From NCBI RefSeq assembly GCF_038003085.1, contig NZ_JBBOOM010000001.1:1798001-1862000 (forward strand): 64,000 bases of DNA, read 5' to 3'. The translations under genes were made by a program, and so were the position numbers. How positions within the stretch are numbered: position 1 is the stretch's first letter; the number at the start of each line of letters is the position of its first letter. The DNA comes from Psychrobacillus sp. FSL K6-2836 (lineage in GTDB: Bacteria; Bacillota; Bacilli; Bacillales_A; Planococcaceae). Of the stretch, positions 18,154-26,828 are shown in pieces. The notes under the pieces are model-generated. The model made no database searches and was not told where the DNA came from. It saw only the letters and a list, made by a program, of their open reading frames with translations.

Positions 18154-19347
18154 TCATGAGGTTATCAACTCATTATTTCCTGCTTTTTTTAACTTCTCTA
18201 TTAACATAAGAAGTATATCTTGAACATCTTTCTGAGTTGGAACAATCCTATTTGTCAAAATACCATTGCCACTAAGTGCATCTTCAACTAAAATATTTAT
18301 ATTTTCTTTCAGGTCTTCCACATTAATGTATTTCACTCCAGCTTGCCAAATTCCATAATGATCATTCATTTTATCGATATATTGGATTGTAGATTTCGCC
18401 ATTTTTTTATCGTCCCCATCATTTACCACGCCTAAAGCATGCCCAATTTCGACATATTTTTCAGTAGTTGCCTCCAGTCCATAACGTAGGACGAAAGGAA
18501 GCATCAATGAAACACTTAAACCATGAGGAATATTAAACCTTGCCCCTAATGCCCTACCAATAGCATGAGCAAGATTCGTTGAAGCATTTGAGAAGGCTAT
18601 ACCTGCATATGAACTTGCTAACAACATTTCTTCTCTCGCATCAAGATCCTGCCCATTCTTGTATGCACGCGGTAACGATTTGCGAATCATTTTTATAGCT
18701 GTTAGGGCAAAATTATCGGTTATTGGATTAGCTTTTGTAGATATATACGCTTCAATAGCATGCGTTAATGCATCCATACCTGTGTACGCAGTAAAGTGTG
18801 GCGGTAGACTCTCTGTTAATACTGGGTCCAAAATTGCAATGTCCGGAACAAGATCCTTGTGCCCAGGATTCATTTTTTGATGTGTCTCTACATTTGTTAC
18901 AACCATAACTTTAGTAGCTTCCGAGCCCGTGCCTGCTGTGGTCGGTATTGCTATTAGTGGAAGCCGATTTAGTTTTAATGTTTCTGCAATCTCTTCCCAC
19001 TTTATCGTTGGATTAGACCCAAATAAGGAAACGGCTTTTGCGATGTCGATTGCACTCCCACCACCGATTGCCACGACGCAATCAGACTGTTCATTATTAA
19101 GTTTCAATAGGGCATCTTTGACATGATTAGTTGTAGGTTCTCCTTGATAATCTGAGAAAAAAGTAACCTTTATATTTTTAGATTCGACAATATCTTTAAC
19201 TTTTTTATCATAACCAAGTTCCGGTATTAGGAATGCGTCGATAATTACGAATAAGTTCTTCACCCCCATTTCCAGTGCAATTCTACCTAATTCACTTAAA
19301 CTATCCCTGCCTATCTCTATTTGTCTTGGGAAATATGTTGATGTCAT
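18154..19347 (-). CDS. Iron-containing alcohol dehydrogenase, probable isethionate/sulfoacetaldehyde oxidoreductase
   Basis: 397 aa, group III Fe-ADH. The NAD-binding GGGSAIDIAK is at residues 95-104, and the metal-binding histidines sit in GMDALTHAIEAY and HAIGRALGARFNIPHG. AAGGAGG precedes the ATG. It sits between the TRAP transporter and xsc in the sulfonate operon. Known members (SarD) reduce sulfoacetaldehyde to isethionate in fermenters; here, with Xsc downstream and no taurine aminotransferase, oxidation of imported isethionate to sulfoacetaldehyde is the likelier direction. That direction is an inference. Confidence 0.82.
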   Translation of the reverse strand: MTSTYFPRQIEIGRDSLSELGRIALEMGVKNLFVIIDAFLIPELGYDKKVKDIVESKNIKVTFFSDYQGEPTTNHVKDALLKLNNEQSDCVVAIGGGSAIDIAKAVSLFGSNPTIKWEEIAETLKLNRLPLIAIPTTAGTGSEATKVMVVTNVETHQKMNPGHKDLVPDIAILDPVLTESLPPHFTAYTGMDALTHAIEAYISTKANPITDNFALTAIKMIRKSLPRAYKNGQDLDAREEMLLASSYAGIAFSNASTNLAHAIGRALGARFNIPHGLSVSLMLPFVLRYGLEATTEKYVEIGHALGVVNDGDDKKMAKSTIQYIDKMNDHYGIWQAGVKYINVEDLKENINILVEDALSGNGILTNRIVPTQKDVQDILLMLIEKLKKAGNNELITS

Positions 19348-19383
19348 AACTTATCCTCCTTATATATTCATAAATACCAATTC

Positions 19384-21297
19384 CTATTCTAGGAAGCCAA
19401 CTAGCCATAAGCTGATCATCGGAATATAAGTAATCAATCCTAGTAAAACCAGCATCGTTATAAGCAATGGAACTACCCCTTTAATCACTTGCTCAATTTC
19501 CAGCTTGGCAATCCCAGCTGCTACGAACAAATTTACCCCTACTGGTGGAGTAATAAATCCAATGGCAAGATTGAATACCATAATCAAGCCGAAATGTACT
19601 GGATCTACACCTAATTCAACAGCTATCGGTAAAAGTATTGGTGTTAATATAACAATAGCCGCTAGCGCTTCCATTACAAGTCCGACAAGAAGTAAGAGTA
19701 TATTTAGTAACAAAAGTATGATGATTTTATTGTCACTGATCGTCAAGACAAAGTGTGCGACAGTTTCAGCGACACCTTCCAATGTAATCAATCTACCAAA
19801 AATACTAGCCATTACTATTAATAAGATAATAATAGAAGAAGTAACACCTGCATTCGCTAAGTTATCATACATTTTCTTAAAAGTTAGGTCCTTATAAACA
19901 AAGAATCCTATTATCAAACCATATGCTGCAGAAACCGCAGCGGCTTCTGTCGGAGTCATAAATCCTCCATATATACCGCCTAAAATAATGACTGGTACTA
20001 AAAGAGCAAGTTTTGCATCCCAAGCAGCCTTCCAGGTTGAATTCAGATTAAAACTTGTTTTATCTCCTCGCCATCCATTTTTTTTAGAGATGATATAAGT
20101 CACAAGCATCAGTGCCAGACCTGTCAGTATCCCAGGTAGAATACCCGACATAAATAGCTTTGAAATCGATTGTTGCCCAACTATACCGTAAATTACTAGA
20201 GGATTACTTGGCGGTATAATTACCCCAAGTGACCCTGCAGTCGCAACTACCGCTGTTGCAAATCCAGCATTGTATCCTTGTTTGATCATAGCGGGTATTA
20301 GCAAAGTTCCGATTGCCGCAACAGTTGCAGGTCCTGATCCACTGATCGCCGCAAAAAACATACAAGTCACTATGGCAACTAACGCTAAACCGCCAGGCAG
20401 AAATCCTAATAATTCATCAGATAGTCGTAAGAGTCGTTTGATAATGTTTCCGCCACCCATAATTATGCCCGCTGCTATGAAAAACGGAACAGCCATAATT
20501 GGAAAGTTATCAATACTTGTAAAAGCTGTTTGTGGCAGGAAATCAATAGGAATGGCATCTGTAGCAAGAACAGTTGCCAGCGTACTAATTCCAAGCGTAA
20601 AAGCAATTGGCATCCCTATCATGATGAACAATATGAAGTATCCAAAAAGAACTACAGCAATTGCTGTCTTCGCCGATAATGCCATAGGTAAGATAATTAT
20701 GACGGCCAACAAGATACCCAAAACTCCATCTTTTATTTCTAGCAGTTTTAAATCCATATTAAAATTCTGAATAAGCCTTATAATTACTAATGAAAATCCT
20801 ATTGGCACGACACTATATGGAATCGCCATTTGCATTCCAAGAGCCGGAGATGTTTGTCCAGTCGACACTTGAAATGAAATTAATTCGAAACCATAGCGGA
20901 TCATAATGTAACTGAAATAAAGCATAAAAATTGTATTTGCCAAATTAATTGACTTTTGGATACTCACTGGAAATCTTTTCACAAGTGCATTGACTTGGAT
21001 GGATTCTCTTTTCTTTATCGCTAAACTTGCTCCAAGAAAGGAAACAGCAATAAAAATATATCGGGAAATTTCTTCAGTCCAAGTAGTAACATTTGCTATT
21101 TCCATAAACGGTAACAAGTACCTGTTAATCACCTGAAAATTTATTAGTACGATAAAGATTATAAAACCTGAAACAATCAACATCTCTTCAAATCTTTGAT
21201 CAAGAAATTTAATAACTTTTTTTATCCCGTTAGTATTACTTAGAGGAGTAGGGATATTACCATGCATTTCCGATATAGATTCTTGTTTCAAAATCAT
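19384..21297 (-). CDS. Fused TRAP transporter membrane protein, DctQ-DctM
   Basis: 637 aa. The first 190 or so residues are a four-helix DctQ domain (TWTEEISRYIFIAVSFLGAS is typical), and from about residue 205 a DctM domain follows (IGMPIAFTLGIS, FFAAISGSGPATVAAIG, IIPPSNPLVIYG, TPTEAAAVSAAYG, FITPPVGVNLF). TRAP systems use sodium gradients to import organic anions. It starts 23 nt after the binding-protein stop; GGGGGTG lies close to the ATG and at better spacing for a TTG at 21291. QM fusions are known for isethionate and other carboxylate or sulfonate carriers. Confidence 0.9.
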   Translation of the reverse strand: MILKQESISEMHGNIPTPLSNTNGIKKVIKFLDQRFEEMLIVSGFIIFIVLINFQVINRYLLPFMEIANVTTWTEEISRYIFIAVSFLGASLAIKKRESIQVNALVKRFPVSIQKSINLANTIFMLYFSYIMIRYGFELISFQVSTGQTSPALGMQMAIPYSVVPIGFSLVIIRLIQNFNMDLKLLEIKDGVLGILLAVIIILPMALSAKTAIAVVLFGYFILFIMIGMPIAFTLGISTLATVLATDAIPIDFLPQTAFTSIDNFPIMAVPFFIAAGIIMGGGNIIKRLLRLSDELLGFLPGGLALVAIVTCMFFAAISGSGPATVAAIGTLLIPAMIKQGYNAGFATAVVATAGSLGVIIPPSNPLVIYGIVGQQSISKLFMSGILPGILTGLALMLVTYIISKKNGWRGDKTSFNLNSTWKAAWDAKLALLVPVIILGGIYGGFMTPTEAAAVSAAYGLIIGFFVYKDLTFKKMYDNLANAGVTSSIIILLIVMASIFGRLITLEGVAETVAHFVLTISDNKIIILLLLNILLLLVGLVMEALAAIVILTPILLPIAVELGVDPVHFGLIMVFNLAIGFITPPVGVNLFVAAGIAKLEIEQVIKGVVPLLITMLVLLGLITYIPMISLWLVGFLE

Positions 21298-21320
21298 TCA
21301 CCCCCTGGTTTCATAATTTT

Positions 21321-22379
21321 TCACTTGAAAATGTCTTCTTTCGTTTTACCAAGTGTTTCAAGAATAACATCAACATATTCCGGTTCAGCTAGTCCTTCTT
21401 TCACAAATTTATCCCATACAACCACTGTCGACTTTTTCCATTCTTTCATTTCTTCTGGAGTTGGTTCAAAAACTTCTATTCCATAATCTATAAATTGTTG
21501 TTTCGCCTCCTCCTCTCTTTCATTTGCACGAGCTCTTTGCCATTGCATTGCTTCTACTCCAGCGTCCATAATTATTTTTCTATTTTCTTCTGAAAGAGCT
21601 TCAAATGTTTCTTTGTTCATAACTAGTACATCCGAGCTATAATTGTAATTGACCTCCGTTGCATACTTTAAAACTTCTTGATGTTTTGTATCCCATAAAA
21701 GTGAGTAGCTGTTCCCTTCCCCATCAACCGTTCCTTGTTGTAAACCCGTGAAAACTTCTGACCAGGCCATTGGCGTTGGATTTGCACCATATGCATTAAA
21801 ATCTGCCTGTTCAATCTTTGAGTTTGTTGTTCTTATTTTCATTCCCATTAGGTCTGAAGGTTTTTCTATAGGCTTAATATTATTTACTATTTGACGAAAT
21901 CCATAATCCGGAAAGAATATAATGACAAAACCCGAATCTAACATTTCTTTTCGAATAATATCTCCTGGTTCTCCATCAAGTGCTTTATAAACTTCATCTT
22001 TGTTTTCGAATATATATGGAAGATCCCAAGCAGTAAAATAGTTAGTGAAACTAGTCATATTTGGTGTAGATGAACTTGCAAAATCGATACTTCCTCTCTG
22101 AGCACTTTCGATTACTTCCCTGTCATCCCCTATTAATCCATCATGATATGTTTCGATTACCATTTTTCCTTCCGATTTTTCTTCAACAAGTTCTGCAAAT
22201 TTATCAATTCCTTGTGATACTGGGTGATTCCCTGCTTTGGACTGTGCGGCACGAAAAGTAATAACATCATTATCAAGAGATCCTGAACTTTTTCCCATTG
22301 CATAATTACCTCCAACAATCATACAGAAAAAAGTCAAGACAACTAAACTTGCAATAATCAATGACTTAGAATTCTTCAT
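21321..22379 (-). CDS. TRAP transporter substrate-binding protein (DctP family)
   Basis: 352 aa. N-terminal hydrophobic signal segment (residues 6-27), then a DctP domain: GIDKFAELVEEKSEGKM, AQRGSIDFASSS, GMKIRTTNSKIEQADF and GLQQGTVDGEGNS. The Arg in KIRTTNS is the family's anion-binding residue. The ATG at 22379 follows GGAGGAG at ideal spacing; the TTG at 22391 is upstream of that site. A cre-like box lies 19 bp before the start. First transporter gene after the regulator. Isethionate as ligand is inferred from xsc and the Fe-ADH. Confidence 0.9.
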   Translation of the reverse strand: MKNSKSLIIASLVVLTFFCMIVGGNYAMGKSSGSLDNDVITFRAAQSKAGNHPVSQGIDKFAELVEEKSEGKMVIETYHDGLIGDDREVIESAQRGSIDFASSSTPNMTSFTNYFTAWDLPYIFENKDEVYKALDGEPGDIIRKEMLDSGFVIIFFPDYGFRQIVNNIKPIEKPSDLMGMKIRTTNSKIEQADFNAYGANPTPMAWSEVFTGLQQGTVDGEGNSYSLLWDTKHQEVLKYATEVNYNYSSDVLVMNKETFEALSEENRKIIMDAGVEAMQWQRARANEREEEAKQQFIDYGIEVFEPTPEEMKEWKKSTVVVWDKFVKEGLAEPEYVDVILETLGKTKEDIFK

Positions 22380-22397
22380 ATGCTCCTCCAATCGAAA

Positions 22398-22411
22398 TGA
22401 TAACGCTTACA
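22398..22411. promoter_or_regulatory. Candidate cre (CcpA) site, sulfonate operon
   Basis: TGATAACGCTTACA matches TGWAANCGNTNWCA at 13 of 14 positions. It lies in the 45-bp gap between the GntR gene and the TRAP binding-protein gene, where CcpA could act as a roadblock. Confidence 0.55.
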
Positions 22412-22424
22412 TCTTTTTGTTAAG

Positions 22425-23144
22425 TTAATTACTTTCCCTTTTGTTTCTAATCCTAAATACATACATATCTGATCGATAAAGTCCTTTATAATATTCAACT
22501 GGATTTTCAGATTCATCATATATTACCCTCTCAACACTTAACACACTGGTGTTCGGGGGTACGTTCAACAGTTGAGCTATTCGATCATCTACAACCTCGG
22601 TGCTGATGGATTGTTCCGCTTCAACTAATCTTATACCTAGTTCATTCTCTAATAATTCAAAAATGGTAGCATTGTCCAAATCATATTCCGCTAAACTCAG
22701 TCCAAGGTCAACTGAATAAAAATGCCGTTCAATTGCAACAGGTTTTTTATCCACATAACGTAGTCGTTCAATTGTATACATATCACTTCCGAATATATCT
22801 ATTGAAGAATCCTCTTCATTGATCCTTCCCGAAGATAATAGCTTACTTCCTGGTTCCATGCCTGCGTTTTTGACCCTTTCCGTAAAACTATTTAACGTGG
22901 AAAGCCACTCATTAATAGGGGCTTTCTCCTTGATGAAAGTTCCTTTTCCATGTACTTTTTTTAATACACCATTATTTACAAGTCTCAATACTGCCTCTCT
23001 AATGGTAGTTCTACTAACTGAATACTGGTCCATTAATTCCCTTTCGCTTGGTATTTTTTCTGTGTATACTCCTTCCTTTATTTTTTCTTCAAGTACTAGA
23101 CTTATTTGAATATGAAGAGGAATATGCAATTCATTGTTTATCAT
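22425..23144 (-). CDS. GntR-family regulator with UTRA domain (HutC type)
   Basis: 239 aa. Winged helix in residues 5-75 (LEEKIKEGVY, PSERELMDQYSVSRTTIREA, GKGTFIKE), then a UTRA ligand-binding domain. The ATG at 23144 has AAAGGTG at 6-nt spacing; the longer GTG start at 23153 would overlap that site. First gene of the sulfonate cassette. A 17-bp motif just upstream recurs before xsc, which suggests autoregulation and control of xsc by a sulfonate-derived signal. Confidence 0.88.
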   Translation of the reverse strand: MINNELHIPLHIQISLVLEEKIKEGVYTEKIPSERELMDQYSVSRTTIREAVLRLVNNGVLKKVHGKGTFIKEKAPINEWLSTLNSFTERVKNAGMEPGSKLLSSGRINEEDSSIDIFGSDMYTIERLRYVDKKPVAIERHFYSVDLGLSLAEYDLDNATIFELLENELGIRLVEAEQSISTEVVDDRIAQLLNVPPNTSVLSVERVIYDESENPVEYYKGLYRSDMYVFRIRNKRESN

Positions 23145-23166
23145 ATAATTCACCTTTCTATCTCAA

Positions 23167-23183
23167 CATGACGTCCCTACCAG
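23167..23183. promoter_or_regulatory. Candidate GntR operator before its own gene
   Basis: CATGACGTCCCTACCAG, differing by one base from the copy before xsc, and 23 bp upstream of the regulator's start codon. Confidence 0.6.
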
Positions 23184-23397
23184 TTAACTTAAAAAAATAA
23201 ACTTCAAATATTTATAACTCTTAATTACTATGATTAAAACAAAATATTCAGAATAAGTCAAATACTTTTTTTATTTAACTTTTAAGTTTTCTAATCTTCA
23301 ATCACTCATAAGAGTCTATTTCAAATTTTGCTTATCACATATATACTCCCTTAAAAACAAATTTATGAAAATATTTATTTTCATGTAATTAAGTTTT

Positions 23398-23448
23398 TAA
23401 AAATCCCTATGCTTCACACTATTTAAAAATAGTATGCTACATAGGGAT
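23398..23448 (-). repeat. Right 51-bp direct repeat, also a terminator
   Basis: Perfect copy of 14733-14783, offset 8,665 bp, same orientation. It begins 4 bp past the stop of the VWA lipoprotein gene and is its rho-independent terminator (stem plus TTTTTA). Confidence 0.9.
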
Positions 23449-23452
23449 TTAT

Positions 23453-24862
23453 TTATTGCACTGCTCTAATTTTTTCTATTTCATTTACCCAAGCGTCGAT
23501 GTTTTGATGAATGCGCTCATACTCATCATCGACCTCTTTGTCTTTAGCGTTTTTTAGTTCTTTATTGATGGCAAGTAATTGGTCTTTACGCTGATTAACC
23601 ATCTCGGTAAGTTCTTCTCCTTGTTCCTTCGTAATCATCTCTTCCGTAACTAATAACTGAATCATTTCCCTAAAGCGACTACTTTCTATGGTGACTGCAT
23701 TATTTAGTTTCATTGACAGTTGTCCTATTGAATATTTTGCATTAGATACCGCAAAACCATTAGGTCCTGATAGCTCAATATAAACTACATCTGTCATACT
23801 AGGGATAACCCACTTTTCTGCAATACTATTATTTAGTTCCTCGCTATTATTTGCAGAAATATACTCTCCATTACCCGCTTCAGCTACTGCTTTTAACTGG
23901 TCTTCTCCTTTTTGATCCACATTAAATCCAATAATATTCACTTTGCGATTTTCGTTATCCTGTGCAAATTCTTCTGCTGCTTTAATCGGATCTCCATCAC
24001 AAGTTTCTGCTCCATCACTAACAATATAAACTGTCAATGGACCTTCCAAATCTTTGCTCGTTTCATTGACCGTCTGAATAGCAGCAGCTAACGGAGTCCA
24101 TCCTTTGGCAGCCACCTCATCTACCGTAGTATCAAATTCTTTTTCCTTATAACTTTGGAATGGATATATCTCATCTATTTGTGTACATGAAAGTTCTTTA
24201 TCCTTATCTTCCTGTGATCCAGCGTGTCCATATACATAAAGGGAGACTTCATTGTCTTCTCCTAAAGTTTTCGCAAACCGCTTAACCGCAATTTTCGCAA
24301 TACCCATTTTTTGCTTCCCATCTACTGAAAGTAGCATACTGGAGCTAGCATCCAACAAAAGAAAGGCTTTTGGTGGTGCAACCTTCCCATCATTCTCCTC
24401 TGCACCAAATTCTTTTGTTGGTTTTGGTAAATATGGCTCGTTCATGACCGCAGCATAGTTAATCTGCTTATCTAGTAAATCTTTATATACATTACTTCCA
24501 AAGTAATATTGTAAAGCCTGTAACATTGCACTGGTATCATCTGTTGCTGTTACTATACTTTCTATCTGTTTCTTTTCCTCCGTGCTTAATTCCCTAGCAT
24601 CCTTTGGCCAGCTAGAAGTTTCATAATCTAATGTATAGTCAAGTGCAAACAATCCAGGCTCAGTATGCTTCCATTCTTCTATTGTTGTGGGGATCACTAC
24701 TTGGTCGATGACACTAAGGTCTGCTTCTATAGATTTCTCCATATCTTTTTGTTCCTTTACAACTGTCTCCTCTAACTGCTCCGTGACCTCTGCTTTTTCA
24801 TTTTCACTACAGCCCGAGACAAGCAATGCGAGTAAAGCAACGGGAATAATTTTTCTCAACAT
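23453..24862 (-). CDS. VWA-domain lipoprotein
   Basis: 469 aa. Lipobox L-V-S-G-C (Cys at residue 18) marks a membrane-anchored lipoprotein. A von Willebrand factor A domain spans about 165-355, with the MIDAS motif DASSS near 171, the conserved Thr in KGWTPLAAAI and Asp in VSDGAET. A charged coiled-coil-like C-terminus follows (QRKDQLLAINKELKNAKD). AAAGGAGG supports the ATG. Metal-dependent protein binding at the cell surface is likely; partner unknown. Monocistronic. Confidence 0.85.
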   Translation of the reverse strand: MLRKIIPVALLALLVSGCSENEKAEVTEQLEETVVKEQKDMEKSIEADLSVIDQVVIPTTIEEWKHTEPGLFALDYTLDYETSSWPKDARELSTEEKKQIESIVTATDDTSAMLQALQYYFGSNVYKDLLDKQINYAAVMNEPYLPKPTKEFGAEENDGKVAPPKAFLLLDASSSMLLSVDGKQKMGIAKIAVKRFAKTLGEDNEVSLYVYGHAGSQEDKDKELSCTQIDEIYPFQSYKEKEFDTTVDEVAAKGWTPLAAAIQTVNETSKDLEGPLTVYIVSDGAETCDGDPIKAAEEFAQDNENRKVNIIGFNVDQKGEDQLKAVAEAGNGEYISANNSEELNNSIAEKWVIPSMTDVVYIELSGPNGFAVSNAKYSIGQLSMKLNNAVTIESSRFREMIQLLVTEEMITKEQGEELTEMVNQRKDQLLAINKELKNAKDKEVDDEYERIHQNIDAWVNEIEKIRAVQ

Positions 24863-25014
24863 TGAAGACCTCCTTTATTAACCTTTAGTTTCTATACGTA
24901 TGTACCTAGTATTTGTTTCACTAAAAGTGAATGTGATTTTGAAAAATCAGAAATGGTCCATATGCTCATTAGACGTTATTTTCTAGAAACACTACCATAC
25001 TTTTAGTTCTCTAT

Positions 25015-25053
25015 AAAAAAACTCCTGACCGCATATTCAATACAGGTCAAGAG
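25015..25053 (-). terminator. Terminator of the first GMC module
   Basis: Minus-strand stem CTCTTGACC / GGTCAGGAG (one mismatch) followed by TTTTTTT, 28 nt after the flavoprotein stop codon. Confidence 0.8.
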
Positions 25054-25080
25054 CTCTTTTATAGAATAACTAGTTGTCAT

Positions 25081-26805
25081 TTATGCTTTAACTAGTAATC
25101 CGCCTTCTTTTAAATATTTTTGAATACCTTCTGCTGCACGATAAGAAAGTGCACCCAGTGTACCAGTTGGATTAAAGCTACTATTATGTGGAAATGCAGA
25201 TGCACCTAAAACAAATACGTTTTCAGCTTCCCACATTTGTAGGTAAGTGTTTAGCGCTGATTTCTCAGGGTCTGTTCCCATGATTACTCCACCTGTATTA
25301 TGAGTGTTTGAATCTTTGTTTACGTTAAATGGACCTTGCTCTTCATTTGTATCAATAATATCTGCACCAATTTCCTCTGCAAATTTACGTGTGATAGCCG
25401 ACATATATTTACCCATTGCACGGTCATTGTCTGTATATTCATATGTCATGCGTAATAATGGATATCCAAATTCATCTTTAAATTCTGGATCAAGATCTAG
25501 GTAATTTTCTTTATGTGGTAAAGAAGCTCCCTGTGTTTTAACTGGGAAGTTTGAATTCGCATATTTAATAGATTTCTCTTTGAACTCAGCACCCCAGTTT
25601 GGTGTTCCTGCAGGTACACGGTTTACAGCAATTGGCCGGTCGCCGTATTGTGTTGAACGAATGCCAGCTCCATGAATGAAGTCTACTTCGGAATGGTCAA
25701 AGTTATCACCCATATATTCAGCAATTTCCATTCCTAATGCACCAGCACCGCCGTACAGATTGAACTCTTTATCCTCGAAGAATAGCTGAGAACCTCCAGC
25801 AGTTACTTGGTAACAGTAATTTTTACCAATTGTCCCTTTACCTGTTTTTGGATCATAAGGAGTACCAATACCAGAGTTTAGAAGCAAACGAGAATTGTTG
25901 AATACATAACTTGCCACGACAACTACATCTGCAGGTTGTTCAAACTTTTCTCCAGTTAGCATATCTACATAAATAACTCCGCTTGCTTTACCACCACTTT
26001 TAGTTAATTCTAAAACATTAGAATGTGTACGAAGATCTAGCTTGCCTGTTTGTTTAGCAACCGGAATTACTGTAACAGCAGGGTCACCCTTAGCTCCATA
26101 TTCACATCCGAAGTTTTCACAATACGCACAGTACTGACATGCTCCACGAGAGATGCCATCTGGATTTGTATATGCTTCAGACAGGTTAGCTGCTGGAATA
26201 ACGAAAGGTTTGTATCCTAAGCTTGTTGCTGCTTTTTCGAATTCTTTCATTAATGGAGTTTTCACTAGAGGAGGTGTTGGATATGGATTAGTACGTTTCC
26301 CCCATAGTTCGACTGTTTCACCTGAAATACCAGCCATTTTTTCGAATGTGTCATAATATGGTTCCATTTCATCATAAGTAATACCCCAGTCGTTAAGACC
26401 TTCCATCCAAGCAGGAATTTTCTCGATTCCGTAACGCTCAATTGTTTTTGTACGAATTTCGAAATCATAAGGTAAGAAACGATAAGTTTGTCCATTCCAG
26501 TGACTACCTGCACCACCAACTCCGTCTCCTACTATGAATGTACCATAATGACGCATCGGTAAAGCTTTACCTGATACTGTATTTCTATAAGTAATAGTTT
26601 CTTTAGAAAGATCTTGCATTAATTCTTGACGATGTTGGTAACGAAGTTCATCATGTCCCATTGTATAATCAGCTGTTGTCCGGTCTTTACCGCGTTCTAA
26701 TCCAACAACGTTTATTCCTGCTTTTGTTAGTTCAGCTGAGACTATACCACCAGCCCACCCCATCCCTACTACTACGACAGGTACTTTAGGTAATTTTGTA
26801 ACCAT
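25081..26805 (-). CDS. GMC-family FAD dehydrogenase (gluconate 2-dehydrogenase-like), module 1
   Basis: 574 aa. FAD-binding GMGWAGG near residue 14 and ERGKDRTT after it; C-terminal GALSYRAAEG with the active-site His-Asn in FPHNSSFNPTGT. Around residue 220 there is a CX2CX2CX4C cluster (CQYCAYCENFGC), suggestive of an Fe-S site as in FAD-glucose dehydrogenases. It has no signal peptide, so export would rely on the Tat-tagged small subunit encoded 23 bp upstream. Paralogue of 32761-34476 in inverted orientation. Substrate (sugar, polyol or aldonate) cannot be told. Confidence 0.88.
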   Translation of the reverse strand: MVTKLPKVPVVVVGMGWAGGIVSAELTKAGINVVGLERGKDRTTADYTMGHDELRYQHRQELMQDLSKETITYRNTVSGKALPMRHYGTFIVGDGVGGAGSHWNGQTYRFLPYDFEIRTKTIERYGIEKIPAWMEGLNDWGITYDEMEPYYDTFEKMAGISGETVELWGKRTNPYPTPPLVKTPLMKEFEKAATSLGYKPFVIPAANLSEAYTNPDGISRGACQYCAYCENFGCEYGAKGDPAVTVIPVAKQTGKLDLRTHSNVLELTKSGGKASGVIYVDMLTGEKFEQPADVVVVASYVFNNSRLLLNSGIGTPYDPKTGKGTIGKNYCYQVTAGGSQLFFEDKEFNLYGGAGALGMEIAEYMGDNFDHSEVDFIHGAGIRSTQYGDRPIAVNRVPAGTPNWGAEFKEKSIKYANSNFPVKTQGASLPHKENYLDLDPEFKDEFGYPLLRMTYEYTDNDRAMGKYMSAITRKFAEEIGADIIDTNEEQGPFNVNKDSNTHNTGGVIMGTDPEKSALNTYLQMWEAENVFVLGASAFPHNSSFNPTGTLGALSYRAAEGIQKYLKEGGLLVKA

Positions 26806-26828
26806 TTATACGTCAGTCCTTTCTATTA

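Larger units (their letters stand above)
23145..23452. other. Intergenic junction, right end of the sulfonate cassette
   Basis: Contains the GntR operator candidate, a very AT-rich stretch that should hold the cassette promoter, and the right 51-bp repeat. No ORF with a ribosome binding site. Confidence 0.6.

Noticed and set aside
26265-26519. ORFs antisense or out of frame inside the GMC gene
   Set aside because: Shadow of the strongly supported GMC reading frame.
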